Of a DNA stretch of 41,964 nucleotides, positions 1 through 7,153 are shown piece by piece; position 1 is the stretch's first letter, and each line of letters begins with the position of its first letter. This DNA comes from a virus: positions 1 to 41,964 of the IMG/VR virus record IMGVR_UViG_3300021083_000077; one strand, given 5' to 3'. The notes under the pieces were generated by a model. That model did no database searches, was not told where the DNA came from, and worked only from the letters and a program-made list of their open reading frames with translations. Both the position numbers and the translations under genes were made by a program.

Positions 1-1
1 T

Positions 2-775
2 ACGCCTGTCGAGACTGTATCATTGACTTCTAGCAGTGCGACCTTCACTGTGGCTGCTGGCGCTCTGTATAGCGTGGGATATGGATTGGAGGGTGTTGGG
101 ATTCCTGTTGGAACAACTATAACTGGCATTTCCACCAATACGATAACAATGTCTTCGGCTGCTACAGCTAGTGGAACTGTCCCTGTTAGGTTCTTTGCAG
201 CGGCTAGCATTATACAAGAGACAGTAACGTGGACTGGTGCCAGTGCATTCGGCGTTGCTAATGGAGCGTTGTATCACGTAGGCCAGGCGATTTCAGGAAT
301 ACAAATACCCACTGGAACTACGATATCCACTATTGTATCTAACGCCATTACGATTTCAGCCCCTAGCTCTCCGAACTATGTCGATACGAATCAGTCCATT
401 GTTAATTTCTATGATGCAGGAAATGGGGATGGGTCGACAACGTTTAACGTTCCAGATGCTAGAAGAAAAAATACAGTAGGAGCTGGGGGAGTTGTTGTAT
501 CGAGTCCTGCTTCTGCCATATCTGGGGGATTAGGAGTAGGCAATCAAGTTGGTAACGTTGGTGGTCAAGAGTTGCATTTGCAATTGTTAACAGAACTTGC
601 TCAGCATAATCATACTTTTTCTAATATTGGTGGTACTGGAGCGAATGGCTATGGAGCCGGCGGATTTAATCCTAATGTTAGTCAAAATGTATCAATGACT
701 CCAGCGTCAGCAAATGTGCCTTTCAACGTAATTCAACCAGGACTGGTGACTAATAAGTGCATCAGATTTGAATAA
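2..775 (+). CDS. Tail collar/fibre protein, C-terminal part (gene crosses the window ends)
   Basis: This is the 3' part of the gene that starts at 40751. The frame is open from base 2, and joining base 41964 to base 1 keeps it in frame. It shows two copies of a roughly 50-residue repeat (pattern ALYxVG...G..IPxGTTI), then NGDGSTTFNVPD followed by a glycine-rich stretch. That is the second half of a phage tail collar domain (Pfam Phage_Tail_Collar); the first half lies at the right edge of the window. A histidine motif (LAQHNHTF) follows, as in other collar-type fibres. The likely role is a virion tail fibre or adhesin. Start codons inside this piece are not real starts. The full protein would be about 660 residues if the ends join directly. 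Confidence 0.8.
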   Translation, partial: TPVETVSLTSSSATFTVAAGALYSVGYGLEGVGIPVGTTITGISTNTITMSSAATASGTVPVRFFAAASIIQETVTWTGASAFGVANGALYHVGQAISGIQIPTGTTISTIVSNAITISAPSSPNYVDTNQSIVNFYDAGNGDGSTTFNVPDARRKNTVGAGGVVVSSPASAISGGLGVGNQVGNVGGQELHLQLLTELAQHNHTFSNIGGTGANGYGAGGFNPNVSQNVSMTPASANVPFNVIQPGLVTNKCIRFE

Positions 776-784
776 GGATAAATC
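765..784 (+). promoter_or_regulatory. RBS hairpin with AAGGAU in the loop (CsrA-type site)
   Basis: The arms GATTT (765-769) and AAATC (780-784) flank a 10-base loop that contains AAGGAU. The loop holds the Shine-Dalgarno sequence of the gene starting at 785, and the right arm ends at the start codon. It belongs to the late-gene hairpin series described in the findings. Confidence 0.5.
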
Positions 785-1174
785 ATGACAACAGTTTATA
801 AGTTACAGAAGGATGTCGTAGGGTTTAATGGATTCGGGTTGCCGTTCACAGACCAGAGAGTTAGCTCTACCTTGTCGGCTACTTCCGACACATCAACCAC
901 AGTACCTAGCAACGGAGCTATCGGTGCGCCGTTGAATTCGGTGAATCGCTTCCTTGCTATTGTCGAGGTGACATACGGATTGAACGTATATTGCGCTCTT
1001 AATACTGCGGCTGCGGCTCCTGTGGGAGACACCTTTGCGGCCAGTGTGTCTGACCTGATAGTCGGCGGTGAATATTATGCACGTGAAGTTAAGGCTGGAG
1101 ATGTCCTGCACTTCTATGCACCTGAAGCTGATACGAGTGTAGTAATTTTATATTACGCATTGCCTGCGAGTTAG
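785..1174 (+). CDS. Hypothetical protein in the tail/fibre cluster, 129 aa
   Basis: I do not recognise a family. It lies between the collar fibre and a second fibre gene and reads in the same direction, so a virion or fibre-associated role is likely from context. The protein is rich in Val, Ala, Thr and Ser, has a single Cys, and has no signal peptide or membrane segment, which suits a small beta-structured virion protein. The AUG directly follows an AAGGAU hairpin. Confidence 0.75.
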   Translation: MTTVYKLQKDVVGFNGFGLPFTDQRVSSTLSATSDTSTTVPSNGAIGAPLNSVNRFLAIVEVTYGLNVYCALNTAAAAPVGDTFAASVSDLIVGGEYYAREVKAGDVLHFYAPEADTSVVILYYALPAS

Positions 1175-1177
1175 ATG

Positions 1178-1191
1178 GTTTCACGTGAAAC
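1178..1191. promoter_or_regulatory. parS-like: parS-like palindrome (ParB-binding site core)
   Basis: The sequence GTTTCACGTGAAAC is a perfect 14-base palindrome. It equals the core of the bacterial ParB/Spo0J site parS (TGTTTCACGTGAAACA); only the two outermost bases differ (G and G here). It sits in the 52-base gap between the stop at 1174 and the start at 1227. No T-run follows, which argues against a terminator. No ParA or ParB is encoded in the window, so any binding would be by host ParB. Confidence 0.5.
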
Positions 1192-1210
1192 GTAGTAAAT
1201 AATTAACCAC

Positions 1211-1226
1211 TTTAAAAGGATTTAAA
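1211..1226 (+). promoter_or_regulatory. RBS hairpin, hexaloop AAGGAU (CsrA-type site)
   Basis: TTTAA (1211-1215), loop AAGGAT (1216-1221), TTAAA (1222-1226), with the AUG at 1227. It is a perfect five-pair but all-AU stem. The Shine-Dalgarno sequence is the loop. Confidence 0.55.
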
Positions 1227-2021
1227 ATGGCTATCATAAATATTACACCTGGCCAAACAGGGCTAGTAGGAGTGCTTCCAAGCATTGCCTATATTCAGAC
1301 TAGCGATCCATTGGCAACGGTTATGGCCACAGGATATCTCAACCATGAGATTCAATTAGGGCTTCAATTTTCATTGCCTTGCCTTGCCTCGGTAAGTACC
1401 CAAGAAACACCCACTTCCGCAGTCAGGGTCGTATGGCTTCAGGTCGTACACGTTGCTCCAAACTGGTCATTAATTCCCATCAATGGTGGCGCTAATCCAG
1501 GCACTATAAATCAGTTGGCCTATTATGCTGCTACTGGAAATACTGTCTCAGGCATTGGGCCACTAACTAATGGTCAAGTGCTAATTGGTTCTACCGGACA
1601 ACCTCCTGTTGCTGCAAATATAACTGGTACTGGTGGGGTATCTGTAAATAACACTGCTGGCGGAATTCAGATTAGCGGTACTGGTGGTGGCATAGGCTGG
1701 AATAATATTACCGGAACTACTCAGCAGATGGTAACTAATACTGCGTATGTTGCTGCTAATGCCGGACTAGTAACTCTTACACTACCTGTTTTGGCTGGAT
1801 TTGGAACAGTGCAAGGTGTTGTTGGTCATGGTGCTGGTGGCTGGCTTATAGCCCAAAATGCTGGGCAAAATATTCAGGTTGGCGCTACGTCTACTACAGC
1901 TGGAGTGGGCGGCTCGGTAGCATCATCTAATTTCTCTGATACCATTGATTTAGTATGTGTAGTTGCAAATACAACTTGGGCTATTGTTGGCGCTCCACAG
2001 GGAATATTAACTGTCGTTTAA
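1227..2021 (+). CDS. Fibre-associated protein with shared N-terminal module, 264 aa
   Basis: The first roughly 85 residues (xIIxxTPGQTGLVGVLPSIAYI, then GYLN.E, QFSLPC, VVHV..NWSL) are clearly paralogous to the N-terminus of the gene at 4304-5167. The C-terminal parts differ. Residues about 165-264 form a Gly/Val/Ala-rich beta-type region ending in LVCVVANTTW, a style common in phage fibre tips. A natural reading is an attachment module carrying interchangeable distal domains. It follows an AAGGAU hairpin and is spaced 10 bases from the next gene. Confidence 0.75.
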   Translation: MAIINITPGQTGLVGVLPSIAYIQTSDPLATVMATGYLNHEIQLGLQFSLPCLASVSTQETPTSAVRVVWLQVVHVAPNWSLIPINGGANPGTINQLAYYAATGNTVSGIGPLTNGQVLIGSTGQPPVAANITGTGGVSVNNTAGGIQISGTGGGIGWNNITGTTQQMVTNTAYVAANAGLVTLTLPVLAGFGTVQGVVGHGAGGWLIAQNAGQNIQVGATSTTAGVGGSVASSNFSDTIDLVCVVANTTWAIVGAPQGILTVV

Positions 2022-2031
2022 AGGATTAAAC
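2016..2031 (+). promoter_or_regulatory. RBS hairpin, hexaloop AAGGAU (CsrA-type site)
   Basis: GTTTA (2016-2020), loop AAGGAT (2021-2026), TAAAC (2027-2031), with the AUG at 2032. It is a perfect five-pair stem and one of the clearest members of the series. Confidence 0.6.
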
Positions 2032-4284
2032 ATGTCTACTACTGCTAATGCTCTAAATTTAAGCACAACTAATCCGCTATCAGAATTGCTTGGCGGAACA
2101 GGAATGTCAGCATCATTACCTATTGATACATTAATACAGCAAAATACTTTTAATTTTGCAGTTACTGGCGGGTCTGCCGATGCTTACACAGTCACATTAA
2201 ATCCAGTTCCTGCCGCCTATACAGACGGAATGATAATTACGGTACTTGCAAATCGAGCGAATACAACATCTACACCTACATTAAAAGCTAATGCGCTGGG
2301 GGCTATTAGCATAGTTACATCTTTTGGAGCATTGCAAGTAGGTGATATGACTTTAGATTCCGTTTATCAACTAGTCTATAGTCTTCCAAATAACAACTTT
2401 ACACTACTAAATCCAACATTTACTTTTGCCTCATCAGGACTTGTACAAGCCAATTTTTACAATTCTGCAACAGATACTGGTACTGCTAATGCTTATATTG
2501 CATTTGTTCCACCATTTAGCAATCTTCCCGAAATCGGAGCATTTTTCTGGGTGCTGATTACCCATAATAATACTACCGCATCAACTTTAAATTTGAATAG
2601 TTCTGGCGCTAAAGATATTATTAATTTAGAAGGTAGTAGTTTAGTTGAAGGAGAATTAATTGCTGGAACTTGGGCGCAATTCGTATGGGACGGCACAAAT
2701 TATCAGTTGCAAAATAGTGCGCTTACATATTTAACATCTGCCATTGTAACAATTGACGGCGATACAGGCCATGCAACAGGCACAACAGTAGCTGTTTACA
2801 CAAATGGTCTTTGTGGTTCTTCAGTAGGTTTTACTGGAAATAATACAGCCTTGCAATTGGCAGTTACTGATATTTCAGGTAATACAATTATAGGACTAGA
2901 CGCAGGAAATTCTTTCCCTAACATCGGAGGAGGAAACACAGCGCTAGGTACACAAGCCCTATTTAGTTGCATTGATACAACCAGTAACAATACTGCCATA
3001 GGTTACAATGCTCTATATTTAGTCACAGGCGTAAATAATACGGCTCTGGGTGAAAACTCATTATCAAATGTAACTACTGGCGTGTATAACCTGGGTCTTG
3101 GTCAAAATTCTGGTGATAATTATACCGCAGCAGAATCATCAAATGTGCTTCTAAATTCTCAGGGTGTGGCTGCTGAAAGTCATGTTCTAAGAATTGGAGC
3201 AGCAACCGGCACAGGGACACAGCAATTACAAAAAGCCTATATTTCAGGCATTAACGGTAATACAGTTTCAAACCAATTATTTGTTACTATTAATAGTGCA
3301 ACAGACCAACTTGGTGTTGTAAGCGCAGCGGGACTCGGGGCTGTCTTACTAGCTCCAAGCGCGATACAAAATATTACAGGATACGCTCTTACATTAAACA
3401 ACTTATTTGTTTTATATCCTTCTGCCCCAACGTCTGGCGCTTTAGTATTAGGCGCAACAGTCAATGCAACTGGTAACTTTGCTACGACAGTAACAAACGC
3501 TGCTGCCGTTGCTCAGAATCAAACAATTACTATCCCAGATGTAGGTGCGTCAACAGGTAATTTTATACTGTCAGGTTTAGCGTCTGCTGCAACCCAACAT
3601 ATTACTAGCGGTTCGTTACAAATTGATGCTGGTAATCTATCGCTTGCAGGTGGTGGGCGTTGTATAACTTATCCAGCTACTCCGTCAAGTGGACAATTCC
3701 AAATTTCACCTACAGCAAATGGCAGTGGTAACTTTAATACTGTTGTTACTAATGCTAATGCAGTCGGTCAAACTCAAACCATTTCAGTTCCAGATTGCGG
3801 TGCTATCGGTGCTAGCTTTATTTTAACTAGTTCAGCTTCTGGAACGCAAAATATTGCAGGGGCATTAACACTAAGCTCAGTTGCAGTAGCTACAACTGTT
3901 AATAATACGTTTACGCCTGGCGTGACATTTGGTGGGGGAAGTACTGGTATAACTTACACCAATCAAGTCGGTGTGCATACAATTGCGGGGAACGTCTGTA
4001 ATTTTTCAATTTACATCCAATTGTCAAATGTCGGATCGTCTACTGGTGTCTTTGCGATTACTAATTTGCCAATAGCGTCACGTGCAGCCGGATTAATTTC
4101 TTATTTATTAAATATCCAAATTTCAGGAGGGATAGCCATTCCACCAGGAGTAACTGGGACTTTGCTTCAAAATACCAGTCAAGTAACAGCCTCATCACAA
4201 GGATTAACATCATTAGTATATTTAAATAATACGTCTTTCGCTAACACCACGGAGATATTTTTATCAGGTTCATATTTAGTTTAA
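2032..4284 (+). CDS. Large tail fibre protein with YadA-like repeats, 750 aa
   Basis: This is the largest fibre protein. Residues about 300-365 hold repeats of the type NTALGxxAL / NTAIGxNAL / NTALGENSL / GLGQNSG, which resemble the trimeric autotransporter (YadA) head repeats found in some phage fibres. Two longer internal repeats, each about 60 residues, begin near residues 463 and 546 (YP.xPxSG... GNF.T.VTNA.AV.Q.QTI..PD.GA). The composition (Thr, Asn, Gly, Ala rich, few charged residues) suits an extended trimeric beta fibre for receptor binding. It is spaced 10 bases after the previous gene and 19 before the next. Confidence 0.8.
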   Translation: MSTTANALNLSTTNPLSELLGGTGMSASLPIDTLIQQNTFNFAVTGGSADAYTVTLNPVPAAYTDGMIITVLANRANTTSTPTLKANALGAISIVTSFGALQVGDMTLDSVYQLVYSLPNNNFTLLNPTFTFASSGLVQANFYNSATDTGTANAYIAFVPPFSNLPEIGAFFWVLITHNNTTASTLNLNSSGAKDIINLEGSSLVEGELIAGTWAQFVWDGTNYQLQNSALTYLTSAIVTIDGDTGHATGTTVAVYTNGLCGSSVGFTGNNTALQLAVTDISGNTIIGLDAGNSFPNIGGGNTALGTQALFSCIDTTSNNTAIGYNALYLVTGVNNTALGENSLSNVTTGVYNLGLGQNSGDNYTAAESSNVLLNSQGVAAESHVLRIGAATGTGTQQLQKAYISGINGNTVSNQLFVTINSATDQLGVVSAAGLGAVLLAPSAIQNITGYALTLNNLFVLYPSAPTSGALVLGATVNATGNFATTVTNAAAVAQNQTITIPDVGASTGNFILSGLASAATQHITSGSLQIDAGNLSLAGGGRCITYPATPSSGQFQISPTANGSGNFNTVVTNANAVGQTQTISVPDCGAIGASFILTSSASGTQNIAGALTLSSVAVATTVNNTFTPGVTFGGGSTGITYTNQVGVHTIAGNVCNFSIYIQLSNVGSSTGVFAITNLPIASRAAGLISYLLNIQISGGIAIPPGVTGTLLQNTSQVTASSQGLTSLVYLNNTSFANTTEIFLSGSYLV

Positions 4285-4303
4285 TCATACAGGGAGTTAA
4301 AAA

Positions 4304-5167
4304 ATGCCTATTATTACAGTAACACCAGGTCAAACAGGATTGGTCGGAGTTTTACCCAGCATCGCATATATAGACACTGATGATACGGTTGCTGAAATTA
4401 TTACTACAGGTTATTTGAATAAGGAAGTTGCGAATGGCGCTCAGTTTTCGTTGCCATGTATTGCTGCCGTAACCACGGTTGCTTCACCTGGTGCTGCTCC
4501 AGCAGTAGGTTGGTATCAAGTAGTTCATGTAGGCTCAAATTGGTCTCTGACGGTTGACTCAAGCGACATCATTGGACTTACTTCAGGCCATATATTTGTC
4601 GGAAGTGCTGGCAATATCGCCACCGATGTAGCCATGACAGGGGATATAGGCATAACAAATGCTGGTGTTACGGCGATTCAGGCAGGCGTAATTGTTAATG
4701 CTGATATTAATGCGGCGGCTGCTATTGCCTACTCTAAATTGGCAGCTCTAACAAGTGGAGATATATTAGTAGGTTCTGCTGGCAATGTGCCAACTGCTGT
4801 AGCCATGTCAGGAGATGCGACAATTATAGCCTCTGGTGCACTAACTATTGCCGCTAACGCTATCACTACCGCTAAGATTCTCAATGCTAACGTAACTTTA
4901 GCAAAATTATCAGCTGGCATAACACCAAGTAATGTAATTAAGTTCGCGGCTCAGTATACTACTCTCGGCGGCGCAGCAGCAGAAGCCATAACTATAGCTG
5001 GAGCATTAGCTACTGACTTAGCATTTGTTCAGCTTGTTGGAGTTGCTGGGAACGTAGTAACAGTGCTTCATGCAGTGGTTACAACAAATACATTGACGGT
5101 GACATTTAGTGGCGATCCAGGTGCTGGTGACATCATCAATTATCAATTAATTCGTGCAGCATCTTAA
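4304..5167 (+). CDS. Fibre-associated protein, paralogue of 1227-2021, 287 aa
   Basis: The N-terminal roughly 85 residues repeat the module of the 1227-2021 gene. The middle has two repeats of the form LTSGxIxVGSAGNxxTxVAMSGD (near residues 93 and 160), followed by an A..I..AKLA..T pattern typical of phage fibre shafts. The C-terminus (about 215-287) is a compact beta-like region. It is probably a virion fibre or fibre-adaptor. The start is preceded by ATACAGGGAG, which matches the linear CsrA consensus RUACARGGA. Confidence 0.75.
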   Translation: MPIITVTPGQTGLVGVLPSIAYIDTDDTVAEIITTGYLNKEVANGAQFSLPCIAAVTTVASPGAAPAVGWYQVVHVGSNWSLTVDSSDIIGLTSGHIFVGSAGNIATDVAMTGDIGITNAGVTAIQAGVIVNADINAAAAIAYSKLAALTSGDILVGSAGNVPTAVAMSGDATIIASGALTIAANAITTAKILNANVTLAKLSAGITPSNVIKFAAQYTTLGGAAAEAITIAGALATDLAFVQLVGVAGNVVTVLHAVVTTNTLTVTFSGDPGAGDIINYQLIRAAS

Positions 5168-5178
5168 TAAGGAAATTA
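5165..5178 (+). promoter_or_regulatory. RBS hairpin, hexaloop AAGGAA (CsrA-type site)
   Basis: TAAT (5165-5168), loop AAGGAA (5169-5174), ATTA (5175-5178), with the AUG at 5180. The stem is a weak four-pair AU helix, but the arrangement matches the other late starts. Confidence 0.4.
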
Positions 5179-5179
5179 C

Positions 5180-5401
5180 ATGAGTTTAGATAAATTATTA
5201 CAGCGTCAAAAAGATATTGAAGCAGCATTGGTTAATGCCAACAACCAGTTACAGAACTTGTTAGGGGCTAGAGCTGAGAATCTGTATAATATTACTCAAG
5301 CCGAAGCGGCGTTGGCTGCGGAAAATATTCCCGCTATACCCGATGCTGATGTACCTGTAGATGATACAGTTGAACCTGATGCTGATGTACCTGTAGTATA
5401 G
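5180..5401 (+). CDS. Small coiled-coil protein with acidic repeat tail, 73 aa
   Basis: Residues 1-50 are heptad-like (LDKLLQRQKDIEAALVNANN... then a second Leu/Ala-rich helix). The tail holds a perfect octapeptide repeat, PDADVPVD / PDADVPVV, mirrored in the DNA. No family is recognised. It is the last gene of the fibre cluster and is followed by a terminator-like inverted repeat. A fibre chaperone or small virion protein is possible, but that is a guess from position. Confidence 0.65.
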   Translation: MSLDKLLQRQKDIEAALVNANNQLQNLLGARAENLYNITQAEAALAAENIPAIPDADVPVDDTVEPDADVPVV

Positions 5402-5407
5402 CTCACT

Positions 5408-5452
5408 GAAGAGTAGGAGCTTCTAAGATTGCCCTCTTTGTGACTACTCTTC
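5408..5452 (+). terminator. Terminator-like inverted repeat after the fibre genes
   Basis: GAAGAGTAG (5408-5416) and CTACTCTTC (5444-5452) form a perfect nine-pair stem, and TTTAT follows. The 27-base loop is long for an intrinsic terminator, but the position just after the fibre operon fits. Confidence 0.45.
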
Positions 5453-5476
5453 TTTATCGTCAGTGTTATACTGTTA

Positions 5477-5522
5477 TGGTGTCTGTGGTTTTTTCATGAT
5501 TGATTTCCCACAGACTCCACCA
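5477..5522 (+). promoter_or_regulatory. Long hairpin in the leader of the lysis genes
   Basis: TGGTGTCTGTGG (5477-5488) pairs with CCACAGAC plus ACCA (5508-5522), with a 3-base bulge (TCC, 5516-5518). A 19-base loop starts with six T. It lies 12 bases before the AUG at 5535, beside the Shine-Dalgarno CGGAGAAG. It could attenuate or delay lysis gene expression. A TG-extended -10 element (TGTTATACT, 5464-5472) lies just upstream, but I see no good -35. Confidence 0.4.
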
Positions 5523-5534
5523 TCGGAGAAGTCT

Positions 5535-5678
5535 ATGAACGCATTAAATGCAGTTCTTGTCCTCTTGATTATAGGCGTTACAATTTACGTTTTAATTAAC
5601 TGTCTTCAGGATAACTCTATTAATTTAACAAATGATTTTAATTACACACGGATTGTGTATGACGTTAATGACAAGTGA
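5535..5678 (+). CDS. Small single-span membrane protein, candidate holin/lysis protein, 47 aa
   Basis: The start at 5535 is chosen because CGGAGAAG precedes it; longer in-frame starts upstream run through a hairpin and lack a ribosome site. Residues about 5-24 form one hydrophobic segment (LNAVLVLLIIGVTIYVLI), and the C-terminal part is polar. The 3' end overlaps the muramidase start, a typical lysis cassette arrangement. Holin, pinholin or another lysis accessory are all possible; no family signature is visible. Confidence 0.6.
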   Translation: MNALNAVLVLLIIGVTIYVLINCLQDNSINLTNDFNYTRIVYDVNDK

Positions 5679-6186
5679 AGAACGGTTCCAATATTGTGCT
5701 GCAATCATCTTAGAGCATGAAGGCGGATTAAGTCAGGATAAGTTAGATCCAGGTGGAACCACTAACTTCGGTATATCATCACGCTTTGTCCGTGACAATC
5801 AGATTAGCACTGACATTGATTACGTCCTCAGTCTAACCAAAGACGATGCTATCAATATCTACCGCGAGTATTGGTGGGACCAATATCACTATGAACGCTT
5901 CACACAGATTGACGTAATTGCTAAGGTCTTCGACCTGGCTGTCAATATTGGACCAATTACCGCTCACAAGATTCTGCAAAGGTCATGCAATTCCCTCATG
6001 CAACCACCTCTTAATGTTGATGGTCTGCTTGGTCCTGCAACTGTGTCAGCAGCTAATACGCTAGAGGCAGCTAATTTAAGACAAGCTTTACGAGATAGTG
6101 CCAAGGAACGGTACTTAGAGATTATTGCAGCAAATCCTGCGATGAAGGAATTTGAACAGGGATGGATGATAAGGGCAGCATGGTAG
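5659..6186 (+). CDS. Endolysin, glycoside hydrolase family 108 muramidase
   Basis: The motif EHEGGLSxDxxDPGGTTNFGIS near the N-terminus is the GH108 (N-acetylmuramidase) signature. The catalytic Glu is about residue 21 with this start. A peptidoglycan-binding-like C-terminal half (NVDGLLGPATVSAAN) follows, as in PG_binding_3 proteins. It degrades the host cell wall at lysis. No signal peptide is seen, so export would need the holin. Start choice is uncertain (5632, 5659 or 5668; none has a strong Shine-Dalgarno). The gene overlaps the upstream membrane protein gene by 20 bases, which suggests translational coupling. Confidence 0.85.
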   Translation: MTLMTSEERFQYCAAIILEHEGGLSQDKLDPGGTTNFGISSRFVRDNQISTDIDYVLSLTKDDAINIYREYWWDQYHYERFTQIDVIAKVFDLAVNIGPITAHKILQRSCNSLMQPPLNVDGLLGPATVSAANTLEAANLRQALRDSAKERYLEIIAANPAMKEFEQGWMIRAAW

Positions 6187-6542
6187 CAAAGAGACACACG
6201 GAATCAAACGAGCAGATAGCAGTAATTGACTGGATAAGACTTCAGCACCCACGAGTTGCAGAATGTACAATTCATATCGGCAATGAGCGCAAAAGTAGCT
6301 ACTACGCTGGATACATAATGAAGCGTATGGGCGTACTCAGCGGTGCAAGTGATCTCTTCATTGCTTGGCCTAATGCTGAGTTTCACGGTCTATTCATTGA
6401 AATGAAATCACTTACAGGCAAACCCTCCGATAACCAGCTAACTTTTACAAAAAGAATGATAGAGAAGGGTTATTATGCCTGTTTTTGCTATGGAGCTGAC
6501 GATGCTATCCAGGTTATTACATGGTATCTCAGTCAGCCTTGA
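6180..6542 (+). CDS. VRR-NUC domain nuclease, 120 aa
   Basis: The start at 6180 is preceded by AAGGG and overlaps the endolysin end. The PD-(D/E)xK core of VRR-NUC proteins is present: Asp in GASDLFIAW (about 58) and the E-x-K pair in FIEMKS (about 74 and 76), then KPSDNQLTF and GYYACFCYGADDA. Stand-alone VRR-NUC proteins in phages are structure-specific nucleases for DNA branches or replication forks. The 3' end overlaps the convergent gene at 6529 by 14 bases, so the two opposing transcription units end within each other. Confidence 0.85.
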   Translation: MVAKRHTESNEQIAVIDWIRLQHPRVAECTIHIGNERKSSYYAGYIMKRMGVLSGASDLFIAWPNAEFHGLFIEMKSLTGKPSDNQLTFTKRMIEKGYYACFCYGADDAIQVITWYLSQP

Positions 6543-6771
6543 ACATCTCTTCCACAATGCCAGGAAATATATCATTCAAGGTGCAATAGTCCTGATAACG
6601 ATCTTTGCTTGCCAAGCGTCTAGGACTGGCACGAAGTGTCCTACTCTTCGGTAAATTCATATCAGAGTTCACCCCACTTCTTATCCGATCATAATGCTTC
6701 TCACAATAGCCACGTGTCACAGCTATTCCTTTGCAACGAGTGAAAAGACAATTAAGTCTAGAAGACTTCAT
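6529..6771 (-). CDS. Small zinc-finger-like protein, 80 aa
   Basis: The start at 6771 is chosen over 6819 because GGAG precedes it at a good distance and it overlaps the SSB stop by a few bases, as in coupled genes. The Cys/His pattern CLFTRCKG..VTRGYCEKHYDRIRSG resembles the N-terminal zinc element of phage HNH-type and small DNA-binding proteins, but no HNH core follows. It is the last gene of the leftward recombination operon; the function is unknown. Confidence 0.65.
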   Translation of the reverse strand: MKSSRLNCLFTRCKGIAVTRGYCEKHYDRIRSGVNSDMNLPKSRTLRASPRRLASKDRYQDYCTLNDIFPGIVEEMFKAD

Positions 6772-7144
6772 CACTAAACTCCCCATCCAGCACAAATTTA
6801 TCTTTCGGCTCGGCGACATGAGGCTTAGACCTTGGCATTAATTTTATTTCGTGTGCAATAATATACGAACTTGTTCGTTCAGCTCCGTCTTTGCCAATGT
6901 ACTTATGTGTCGCCATCTCTCCCTCTATATAAAGCAAATCACCAACGGCCACATACTTTTCAGCAATATCAGATAGCTTTGAGAAGCATGATATATTGTG
7001 CCAGGTAGCTTTTTCCTGCGTAACACCATCTTTTGAAAACTTCTTTGATGTGACCATGCTGATATTAGTTACACCTGAACCATTTGCAAGCGATTTGGTT
7101 GCAATCTTACCAACTCTGCCCAATACCATTCCTTTATTAATCAT
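6758..7144 (-). CDS. ssb: Single-stranded DNA-binding protein, 128 aa
   Basis: An OB-fold SSB: MINKGMVLGRVGKI at the N-terminus, then WHNISCFSKLSDIAEKYVAVGDLLYIEGEM, matching the conserved W.....F.k.Ae....GdlvyveG core. The C-terminus is acidic (DGEFSDEVF) but lacks the usual DDDIPF. It coats ssDNA in recombination and replication, and forms a set with RecT and the YqaJ exonuclease. The AUG is preceded by AAGGGA. Confidence 0.93.
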   Translation of the reverse strand: MINKGMVLGRVGKIATKSLANGSGVTNISMVTSKKFSKDGVTQEKATWHNISCFSKLSDIAEKYVAVGDLLYIEGEMATHKYIGKDGAERTSSYIIAHEIKLMPRSKPHVAEPKDKFVLDGEFSDEVF

Positions 7145-7153
7145 AATATTCCC

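Noticed and set aside
5463-5534. Longer N-terminus for the small membrane protein
   Set aside because: It would run through the long leader hairpin and lacks a ribosome site; the AUG at 5535 has CGGAGAAG.
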